From Acidobacteriota bacterium (GTDB taxonomy: Bacteria; Acidobacteriota; UBA6911), in the NCBI GenBank assembly GCA_003225335.1, contig QHZE01000096.1:1-33702 (forward strand): a stretch of DNA of 33,702 nt. Reading direction: 5' to 3'. The position numbers and the translations under genes were made by a program. Of the stretch, positions 9,576 through 17,267 are shown piece by piece. The number at the start of each line of letters is the position of its first letter. The first letter of the stretch is position 1. The notes under the pieces are model-generated. The model did not search any database and was not told where the DNA came from. It saw only the letters and a list, made by a program, of their open reading frames with translations.

Positions 9576-9685
9576 CGGGTCTCCGGGACCTCTCGCCTCT
9601 TAGTCCGTACTCCCTGCGTTTACCTTCCGGGTTGAAAGGTCTTCGAGCATTCAAGCGCTCCATAGACGTCATGATAGTGTCATTC

Positions 9686-9747
9686 GCCACAGCGACACTG
9701 AGACACGGAGAAAAACTGGCCACGAATTTCACGAATTACACGAAAAC
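9686..9747 (-). repeat. Repeat family B, copy 1
   Basis: gccacagcgacactgagacacggagaaaaactggccacgaatttcacgaattacacgaaaac is close to the reverse complement of 29181-29235. Confidence 0.75.
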
Positions 9748-9874
9748 AAGCGGGCGGTTCACACAGCTTTGCGTCACATTACTCTCGTCAGCGATATACA
9801 CCCGTCTGAGATCGAAGAAAATTCGTGGCAAATTGTTTCCGGCGCCACTTCTATTCAGAGTCGGGCCCCAATTA

Positions 9875-11062
9875 TCAATTGAGGCGGTGGACCGTCAGCA
9901 GCGTGTAGTCGTCGGTCGGGCTGGCGTTGCCCAGGAACTTGCCAAGAATTGCGTCCAGGGAGTTTAGAAACTCCTCGTTTTCCAGTTGAGCGTTCTCTCT
10001 GAGCAGCGCTGGAAGCATGGCGCCGAACACCGACAGGTCGTCGGGCGACGCCTCGGAGATCCCGTCTGTAAAGGCAAAGAGCCGGTCTCCGGAGGATAGT
10101 TGAATCTCCTGATCGACGTAGCCGCCTTCTCCGAATACTCCAAGACAGAAGCCCGTGGACTCCAACTTTTTGACGTCCCGGTTGGATCTTTTGTACAGGA
10201 GCGGAGGTACGTGCCCCGCAAGGGCATAAACAAGCAGGCCCGTTTCGCAGTTCAGGACGCCCGAAAAGGCTGTCAGGTACTTGCCTCGATCCGCGCAGAA
10301 CTGGAAGGCATGGTTCAGCAGCGACAGAATCTTCGAGGGGCGTGTCTCCGCAGAGAGCGCGTCCTCGAGAGCGATCTTGAGCATGGCAGCCAGAAGGGCC
10401 GCCGATACGCCGTGGCCCACAGCATCCGCCAGAAAGATGCTGGCCAGATTCCCGCCAAGCGGGCGCAGATCGTAAAAATCTCCGCCAATGTTAGCCACGG
10501 GCCTGTAGCGGGTGAGGATCTGAAAAGGGCCCTGGTCCATGCGCGCAGGGGAAAGCATGCTCGTCTGAAGTCGCGCCGCCATTTCCAGTTCCTGCATCAT
10601 CTTTCGATTCAAGAGCGCTTGCTGGCGCAGGCTGGTCTGCAGCGCCTGAATGGCTTCATTCAATTGGCGGTTTTTGAGGAGCAGCTCTTCCTGCAATTTT
10701 TGCACGCGCTCGGCCGCGTGCACCCTGGCCACGAGCTCTCGCAGCTCAAAAGGCTTGGGCAGATAATCATCGGCTCCCGCCTCCAGGCCGCGCTCTACTT
10801 CAGCCAATTCGGCCCGAGCCGTCAGCATGATCACATAAGTATGCGGCACGTTCTCCATTGCGCGCAGGCGGCTCAAGACACCGTAACCGTCCAGGACGGG
10901 CATGTTGACGTCAAGAATCATGATATCGGGACGGACCTGCTCCACGAGACGGAGCCCTTCCAGCCCGTCCGGCGCCGGTAAGACCTCGTAGCCCAAAGAC
11001 GAAAGCTTCTCAACAAGAAGGTCGCGAATGGAACGTTCATCGTCAACGATCAGAATGCGCAT
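9875..11062 (-). CDS. Response regulator with receiver domain, coiled coil and PP2C/SpoIIE (RsbU-like) phosphatase domain
   Basis: Start taken at MRILIVDDERSIRDLL (11062) rather than the longer ORF start at 11140. REC phosphoacceptor region MILDVNMPVLDGYGV, ADDYLPKPFE; PP2C motifs IGGDFYDL, ADAVGHGVSAALLAAMLK, FTDGISEA, DDYTLLTVHRL. Confidence 0.9.
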   Translation of the reverse strand: MRILIVDDERSIRDLLVEKLSSLGYEVLPAPDGLEGLRLVEQVRPDIMILDVNMPVLDGYGVLSRLRAMENVPHTYVIMLTARAELAEVERGLEAGADDYLPKPFELRELVARVHAAERVQKLQEELLLKNRQLNEAIQALQTSLRQQALLNRKMMQELEMAARLQTSMLSPARMDQGPFQILTRYRPVANIGGDFYDLRPLGGNLASIFLADAVGHGVSAALLAAMLKIALEDALSAETRPSKILSLLNHAFQFCADRGKYLTAFSGVLNCETGLLVYALAGHVPPLLYKRSNRDVKKLESTGFCLGVFGEGGYVDQEIQLSSGDRLFAFTDGISEASPDDLSVFGAMLPALLRENAQLENEEFLNSLDAILGKFLGNASPTDDYTLLTVHRLN

Positions 11063-11175
11063 GGCCTCTCGCTTTCGGGGAAAAGAGTGGATGCACAGTA
11101 TAGCCTGGATTCCGGCCTGGTACATAGCCCCATTGTGCATTCTCCAACGGTCTCGGCAAAGTCAGCGATTTCTTG

Positions 11176-11257
11176 AAAATGACAAATGACCAATAACCGA
11201 TGACAGATGACAAGTCCACGGGCAATCCGGGCCGCTCTATTTGTCATTTGTCATTTT
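11176..11257. repeat. Inverted repeat AAAATGACAAATGACCAATA / TATTTGTCATTTGTCATTTT
   Basis: 20-nt arms at 11176-11195 and 11238-11257, one mismatch, upstream of the response regulator gene. Confidence 0.8.
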
Positions 11258-11449
11258 GAGTCCGAGGGCGGGCCTGGAAGCCTTGGAGCTCCGCGCTCTG
11301 AGCGTGAAGTGGTCCATGTTATCTTTCCAACGACTTTGCCGTTGTTCGTGCCCCAGGGTAACCGGATTCAGGCTACGCCATGTTCCTCAGACTGACCGAA
11401 AAATTCTTGCACCAGCAGCGTCCATAATCAACCATGTTGGCTCCGTAGG

Positions 11450-11659
11450 GTGCAATTAGTGGGAGTCGCCTCAGGTGTCCGCCTTGGTCAACTGCAGACG
11501 AACAATCACGGCTCTTTTGGAGTGCGGCGGCTTGTCGCCGCTATGGCCCGGGCGTCAGAACGAAAGCGGCGACAAGCCGCCGCACTCCATATCGGGATCG
11601 TTATTTGTCCGTCTTTTGCGCCTATCCCGCGGCAGAAACTGACCCCCACTTCTAATTAC
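11450..11659 (+). repeat. 210-bp repeat (family D, copy 1) with internal perfect 24-bp hairpin and GTGCAATTAG-type end
   Basis: Arms GGAGTGCGGCGGCTTGTCGCCGCT 11519-11542 and 11565-11588 are exact reverse complements; aligns over about 200 bp with the reverse complement of 20385-20585. Confidence 0.88.
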
Positions 11660-11868
11660 CCCCGGCGTGTTATGATGCCTTGCGTCTTTGAAAAATATAG
11701 ATAATTCTTGGAGGTCGGTAAGAGTCGCGATTCTTAGCGTCTTCGCGTCTACGTGGTGAATTGGGTCGCTATAGATTGACGATTTACGACTAATCCGGGA
11801 TAAGACCGCTTCAATCGTCAATTCGAATGGCCGGGCTTTCGTCTCCGTCCATACAGGAATTCATTGGA

Positions 11869-12648
11869 ATGACTGCCAAGAACGTAATGGAACTTTTTCG
11901 CCTGGACGGCCGGCGCGCAGTGGTGACCGGCGCTGCCAGGGGTTTAGGGCGGACGATCGCCGAAGCACTTGCTCAAGCGGGCGCCAACGTTGTAATCGCC
12001 AGCCGCACGCTTTCCGATTGTCAGGCTGTGGCAGAGGAGATTGCTGCCTCCACCGGCCGTCGAACCTGGGCGTTTGTGGTGGACGTTGCGAATTCTTCCG
12101 AGATCAAGCGCTTCGCAGAGGAAGTAAGCAGCGTTTTCGGCCCTGTTGATATCCTGGTCAACAACGCCGGCATCAACATTCGCGGAGCCGCGGAGGAGCT
12201 TTCCGAAGCCGATTGGGACGCAGTGATTGCCACGAACCTCAAGGCCCCGTTTCTGTGCGCCCGCGCGTTCGGGCCGGCCATGTGCGAGCGCGGATGGGGG
12301 CGGATCATCAACATCGGATCGATTCTGTCGGCCGTCGGGCTCCCCGGCCGGGCTCCCTACGCTTCTTCCAAAGCCGGCCTGCTTAACCTCACGCGCGTGC
12401 TGGCGCTCGAATGGGGCAAAAAAGGGGTCACCGTAAATGCCATTTGTCCCGGCCCCTTCGCAACCGACATGAACAAACAGCTGCTGAGCGATCCGGCCCA
12501 ATACGAAGCCTTCGTCGAGAAAATTCCCATGGGCCGGTGGGGCGAACTGCATGAAATTGCGGGAGCGGCGGTTTTCCTCGCGTCTGATGCGGCATCATTC
12601 ATAACAGGCAGCGCCCTTTTCGTCGACGGCGGCTGGACAGCGCAATGA
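11869..12648 (+). CDS. SDR family NAD(P)-dependent oxidoreductase (gluconate 5-dehydrogenase-like)
   Basis: [15 protein letters not shown] cofactor motif, NNAG, YASSKAG catalytic YxxxK, ICPGPF; ORF 11827-12648 with a likely internal start at 11869. Confidence 0.9.
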   Translation: MTAKNVMELFRLDGRRAVVTGAARGLGRTIAEALAQAGANVVIASRTLSDCQAVAEEIAASTGRRTWAFVVDVANSSEIKRFAEEVSSVFGPVDILVNNAGINIRGAAEELSEADWDAVIATNLKAPFLCARAFGPAMCERGWGRIINIGSILSAVGLPGRAPYASSKAGLLNLTRVLALEWGKKGVTVNAICPGPFATDMNKQLLSDPAQYEAFVEKIPMGRWGELHEIAGAAVFLASDAASFITGSALFVDGGWTAQ

Positions 12649-13136
12649 CCCAACTGCTTTACGAATACAACCGCTGGGCCAACGCCAGAGTGTTGAAGAC
12701 CGTTTCGGCGCTGACAGAGGAGCAGTTCAGGCGAGATTTAGGGGGAAGCTACCGTTCCGTGCGGGACGCGCTCGTACACATCCTGTCGGCGGAATGGATC
12801 TGGCTCATGCGCTGGAAGGGGACATCGCCGCAGGCGATGGTCGACCCGGCTGAATTTCCACGTCTGGACCTGGTGGCGGCAAAGTGGTCCCAGATCGAAA
12901 AGGAACAGGCCGCGTTCGTCAAGGGAGTGACGGATGAATCCCTGAAAGAGGTCATCACTTACGTGAATACCCGAGGCGAAACCTGGCGGTATCCGCTGAC
13001 GCATATGATGCAGCACCTGGTGAACCATTCCTCCTACCACCGAGGTCAGGTTTCTTTGATGTTACGGCAGCTCGGGGCGGAGCCGGTGCCCACAGACTTG
13101 CTCGTCTTCTTCGACGCGGGAGGACAAGTTGACTGA
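12645..13136 (+). CDS. DinB family protein (metal-binding, putative hydrolase/transferase fold)
   Basis: 163 aa: [14 protein letters not shown]...[18 protein letters not shown]...[18 protein letters not shown], the DinB-type His pattern. Overlaps the SDR stop by ATGA. Confidence 0.88.
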   Translation: MTQLLYEYNRWANARVLKTVSALTEEQFRRDLGGSYRSVRDALVHILSAEWIWLMRWKGTSPQAMVDPAEFPRLDLVAAKWSQIEKEQAAFVKGVTDESLKEVITYVNTRGETWRYPLTHMMQHLVNHSSYHRGQVSLMLRQLGAEPVPTDLLVFFDAGGQVD

Positions 13137-13235
13137 GAATCCGCTGCTTTCAGGCTAACCACCCGCGTCACCGTGCAATTAGAAGAAGTGCGAGGCACTT
13201 CTTAGGCGCCATTGATCTCGGGTAGTTGCGAGACA

Positions 13236-13340
13236 CTCTTATGGGACACGGATTTTCACAGACGCCACGGAAAAGTACGGGTCTCAATTTTTTGTCCGTG
13301 AGAATCCGTGACATCCGTGTGAATCCGTGTCCCATAAGAG
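13236..13340. repeat. Quasi-palindromic repeat family A, copy 2
   Basis: CTCTTATGGGACACGGATTTTCAC...GTGTGAATCCGTGTCCCATAAGAG inverted arms; same core as 5214-5299. Confidence 0.85.
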
Positions 13341-13392
13341 CTTTTCTTAAGGACCCAATTCTTTTTTGGTTGCGGCCGAAGGGTTGCGCTGT

Positions 13393-13440
13393 GAAATTCG
13401 TGGCCAATAAAAGGCCACGAATTCCACGAATTGACCCGAA
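13393..13440. repeat. Repeat family B-related inverted repeat
   Basis: GAAATTCGTGGCCaataaaaGGCCACGAATTCCACGAATTgacccgaa; shares GGCCACGAATTtCACGAATT with 9719-9738. Confidence 0.65.
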
Positions 13441-13565
13441 TTAAAATCTCCACGGCTTCTTGAGGAATTCACGGCACACATTGACAGATGCACGCGCCTT
13501 GCATCTGCCTGCGCGGCGCGTCAAAATGCCTGCCTATTCTTGTGCGAACCCTAAGGAGGTTTCTA

Positions 13566-16500
13566 GTGAGTCCAGATGGCAAGCATTTCAAGATCGCGTT
13601 TGTGGTCCTTCTGTACTTTCTCTTCAACACGACGACCCTTCGAGCCGACGTGACCGGAACGATCCTGGGAACCATCGCAGACCCGAGCGGAGCGGCAGTG
13701 CCGGGGGCTAAAGTCACCCTCTCAAACGCGGGCACAGGATTCAATCGCCAGACTACTACGGATTCGACGGGCTTCTATGAGTTTCTGTCCGTGCCGGTCG
13801 GGGAGAACTATGCCGTTGAGGTCGAAGTGAGCGGCTTCCGTAAATCCACGCAGACGGGCATCAAGCTGTTGGTCAACCAGCGCTATCGCGCGGACTTTCA
13901 GCTTGCCGTCGGTGAGATCACACAGTCGGTGGAGGTTTCAGCCAGTCCCGTTCAGGTGGAAAGCACCAGTACCCAGCTTGGAGACGTCATCGAAGACCGC
14001 AAGATGACGAACCTCCCTCTGAACGGCCGCAGTTACATCGACCTGCTTGGATTGCAGGCCGGTGTCGTTCCCATCACATCGGACGTGCAGTTCACGGATC
14101 GCCCTATCGGTGGGACGGGCGGCGCCGGCAACGTTTCGGTAAATGGGCAACGGGAATCTGCCAACGCCTTTTTGGTGAATGGGGGAGACGTCGAGGAAGG
14201 GCGGAACAACGGGGCATCCATCGTGCCCACTCTCGATTCGATCCAGGAGTTTCGCCTGGTCACCAACTCCTTCGACGCCGAATACGGCCGTTTCTCGGGG
14301 GCCATTGTCAATGCGGTGACCAAGTCGGGCAATAATGATTTTCACGGAACGGCCTTCGAATTCCTGCGCAATGAGAAGCTGGATGCCCGCAATTTCTTTG
14401 ATCCCCAGAAGGGGGTTTTCAAACGCAATCAATTTGGCGGCGTTTTCGGGGGGCCCATCCTGAAGAACCGTCTCTTCTTCTTCGGCGACTATCAGGGGAC
14501 CCGCGAATCGCGGGGGCTCTCCAGCGGGAACATCCTGGTTCCGTCACTCCTCAACCGGACCGGTGATTTTTCCGACGTGGAGGCGACCGGGTTCTCCGAC
14601 CTCAAGGGCCGAGTGCGCGGCGACAGCGTTGCCGGGAACGGAACCTTCGATGAAGCGCTCAGCCAGAGGCTGGGATACGCCGTGACTTCCGGCGAGCCCT
14701 ATTGGGAGGCGGGTTGCAACACGCTGGCGGATGCCCAGGCAGGAAGATGCGTCTTTCCCGGCCGCGTTATCCCCCAGCGCGCCTGGTCGCCGGTCTCTGC
14801 GGCCACTCTGAAGTTTGTTCCCACGCCGACCGGCACTCTGGCCGGACAACCCTTCTTTGCCACCAGCGCTGAAAAACAAACCGTCCACGATGACAAGTGG
14901 GGGCTACGTGTCGACCTGACCCATAAGCAAACCGGGGACTGGTCAATCTATTACCACTATGATGACTCAACGGTGCTGCGTCCGTTTCCTGCCTCCACCT
15001 CGAATGTGCCGGGCTTCCCGGCCGAGACGCCGCAGCGGGGACAGCAAGCAAACCTCTCCAACACCTTTACCCTCGGGCCCACCGCGGTCAATGAGGCCCG
15101 GATCAACTTCACCCGCCTTGCCCTGACCTTGAACAAGCCGTCAGCCGGATTGGGCGAAGTGGCCGACTTTGGCTACAAGAGCGGCGGCCTTGGCATACTC
15201 TCCACCGATCCTACGCTCGAGGGTGTTCCTCCGAACGGCCTGTTTGGGGCGACCGGGCTCTCCTTCGGCCTTCCGGATGGGACAACCGGGCAGTTCAATA
15301 ACAGCTTTCAGGGCCTCGACAACTTCTCCAAGATCGTAGGCAAGCACACCATGAAGTTCGGCGGCGAATTTCGCTACATCCAGATCAACGAGCGGAACAC
15401 CTATGCGCAGAATGGTTACTTCGAATTTTACGGAAACGAAACCGGAAGCGACTTTGCCGATTACTTGATCGGAGCGCCCGACCTCTTCATCCAGTCCAGC
15501 CGCCAATTCCTGGACTCGCGCACGAAGTACGCGGGCGTCTACGGCCAAGACACCTACAAGATCAAACCCAACGTCACTCTTAATTACGGTCTGCGCTGGG
15601 AGGTAAGCCAGCCGTTCTATGACACCCAGGGCAAGATTCAAGCCTTCGTTCCCGGTCTTCAATCCCAGGTGTATCCGGATGCTCCTCGCGGATGGGTTTT
15701 CCCGGGAGATCCGGGAATTCCCAAGACACTGGCCCCCACGGACCGCAACAATTTCGCTCCCCGGGTCGGTCTTGCTTACTCGCCGGGCTTCAGCGATGGC
15801 TTCTTGGGCAAAGTTTTTGGCGGCCCCGGAAAGACCAGCATCCGCGCCGCGTATGGCATCTATTACACGGCCATTGAAGACTTGACGCTCTTCTTCGAAG
15901 TGGGTGATGCGCCCTTCGGACTTTTCTATGTCAGCCCTACCGAAGTCTATTTGGAGGAACCGTACAGAGATCGGAGACGCGGCAACAATCCGGGGCAGCG
16001 CTTCCCGTTTACGATACCGCCCCCGGGCGCGACGGGTATCTGGCCCCAGTTCCAGCCGGTCTCCAGTTCTCCGGGCTTTCAGGTCAACAATGTCTTGCCC
16101 TACGCCGAGCACTTCAATTTCAGCATCGAAAGACAAATCAAAGGCTCCATGATCTTGAGGCTTGGCTACGTGGGGACTCAAGGACATCATCTGATTGCCC
16201 AGACCTCTTTTAACCCGGGGAGCGCGGCGCGCTGCCTGGAGATTCGTCGAATCCTTGGCTCTGACGAAGGGTGCGGTCCCGGCGGTCAGGATCAGATCTA
16301 TGATCTGAATGGGGACGGGATTCTGACACCGGGAGTGGATGCCTTCGGAACTCGACCCTTCTCCGTCACTTCCGGACGTTATGTCGGCGACGGTCTCCTC
16401 GATTTCGCCAACAACAACTATTCGACCACCATTGCCAACTCGGCTTATCACGCGTTTCAACTCAGCTTTGAGAAACGCGCAGGAGACTTGCGGTTGCTGG

Positions 16501-17138
16501 GGGCGTATACCTGGTCGAAGTCGTTGGATAATGCGTCGGGCTTTGGAGATACCATCAATCCGTTTAATCATCGAGTCAGCAGGGCCCTGTCGTCTTTCGA
16601 CCTGACGCATAACTTCGTGGTCAGCTATAACTACGATTTGCCTTTCCACAGACTGGCGCCTTCCCGCGGCGCCGCGCGCAAACTCCTGGAGGGATGGCGG
16701 ATCAACGGCATTACGCGCTTTACCACGGGCTTGCCTATCACCATGGGCGCCAGCGGGGATCATTCCCTGTGCGGTTGCGGCGGCGTGGACCGGCCTAATT
16801 ACAATGGTCAACCCGTTCGCTTCTTTAATCCCCGCGCCTCCGAGACCCACGACTACTTCTCCACGGATCAGTTTTCCGAAGAGGAACTTGGTGTGCCCGG
16901 CAACGCCAGCCGGCGCTCCATCCATGGTCCAGGCTTGAACAACTGGGATTTCTCTATCCACAAGTCGACGAAGATTGGCGAGAAACTTGCCGTGGAGTTT
17001 CGAGCCGAGCTGTTTAATGTTTTCAATCACGCGCAATTCATGAATCCGACCGGGAATCTCTCCTCCGGCAATTTTGGGAGAGTGACAGGGGCTCGGGACC
17101 CGCGCATCGGGCAGTTTGCTTTGAAGTTCATCTTCTAA
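13566..17138 (+). CDS. TonB-dependent receptor with N-terminal carboxypeptidase-regulatory-like domain (Oar-like)
   Basis: GTG start at 13566 chosen because AAGGAGG lies 6 nt upstream; signal peptide FKIAFVVLLYFLFNTTTLRA; GTILGTIADPSGAAVPGAKVTLSNAGTG; plug-like LNGRSYIDLLGLQAGV; C-terminal aromatic ending FALKFIF. Confidence 0.9.
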   Translation: MSPDGKHFKIAFVVLLYFLFNTTTLRADVTGTILGTIADPSGAAVPGAKVTLSNAGTGFNRQTTTDSTGFYEFLSVPVGENYAVEVEVSGFRKSTQTGIKLLVNQRYRADFQLAVGEITQSVEVSASPVQVESTSTQLGDVIEDRKMTNLPLNGRSYIDLLGLQAGVVPITSDVQFTDRPIGGTGGAGNVSVNGQRESANAFLVNGGDVEEGRNNGASIVPTLDSIQEFRLVTNSFDAEYGRFSGAIVNAVTKSGNNDFHGTAFEFLRNEKLDARNFFDPQKGVFKRNQFGGVFGGPILKNRLFFFGDYQGTRESRGLSSGNILVPSLLNRTGDFSDVEATGFSDLKGRVRGDSVAGNGTFDEALSQRLGYAVTSGEPYWEAGCNTLADAQAGRCVFPGRVIPQRAWSPVSAATLKFVPTPTGTLAGQPFFATSAEKQTVHDDKWGLRVDLTHKQTGDWSIYYHYDDSTVLRPFPASTSNVPGFPAETPQRGQQANLSNTFTLGPTAVNEARINFTRLALTLNKPSAGLGEVADFGYKSGGLGILSTDPTLEGVPPNGLFGATGLSFGLPDGTTGQFNNSFQGLDNFSKIVGKHTMKFGGEFRYIQINERNTYAQNGYFEFYGNETGSDFADYLIGAPDLFIQSSRQFLDSRTKYAGVYGQDTYKIKPNVTLNYGLRWEVSQPFYDTQGKIQAFVPGLQSQVYPDAPRGWVFPGDPGIPKTLAPTDRNNFAPRVGLAYSPGFSDGFLGKVFGGPGKTSIRAAYGIYYTAIEDLTLFFEVGDAPFGLFYVSPTEVYLEEPYRDRRRGNNPGQRFPFTIPPPGATGIWPQFQPVSSSPGFQVNNVLPYAEHFNFSIERQIKGSMILRLGYVGTQGHHLIAQTSFNPGSAARCLEIRRILGSDEGCGPGGQDQIYDLNGDGILTPGVDAFGTRPFSVTSGRYVGDGLLDFANNNYSTTIANSAYHAFQLSFEKRAGDLRLLGAYTWSKSLDNASGFGDTINPFNHRVSRALSSFDLTHNFVVSYNYDLPFHRLAPSRGAARKLLEGWRINGITRFTTGLPITMGASGDHSLCGCGGVDRPNYNGQPVRFFNPRASETHDYFSTDQFSEEELGVPGNASRRSIHGPGLNNWDFSIHKSTKIGEKLAVEFRAELFNVFNHAQFMNPTGNLSSGNFGRVTGARDPRIGQFALKFIF

Positions 17139-17180
17139 TGATTCTTCGCGTCTTTGTGCTAAAAGAGGATTTTGTATCTT

Positions 17181-17259
17181 CACCACGAAGACACGAAGAC
17201 GCGAAGATCCACCACGTTCTTGCCTGTGTGAATCTTCGTGTCTTCGTGTCTTTGTGGTG
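17181..17259. repeat. Inverted repeat CACCACGAAGACACGAAGACGCGAAGAT / ATCTTCGTGTCTTCGTGTCTTTGTGGTG (family C)
   Basis: 28-nt arms 17181-17208 and 17232-17259, 26/28 complementary, between the TonB receptor and the TPR gene. A related half-copy is at 11731-11760. Confidence 0.85.
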
Positions 17260-17267
17260 AGATTTTC

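Noticed and set aside
11450-11704. 84-aa ORF over repeat copy 1
   Set aside because: Lies entirely within the non-coding hairpin repeat; no independent coding evidence.
11775-11822. ATTGACGATT / AATCGTCAAT 10-bp inverted repeat before the SDR gene
   Set aside because: Real but short; could be an operator or minor repeat, and no regulator can be assigned.
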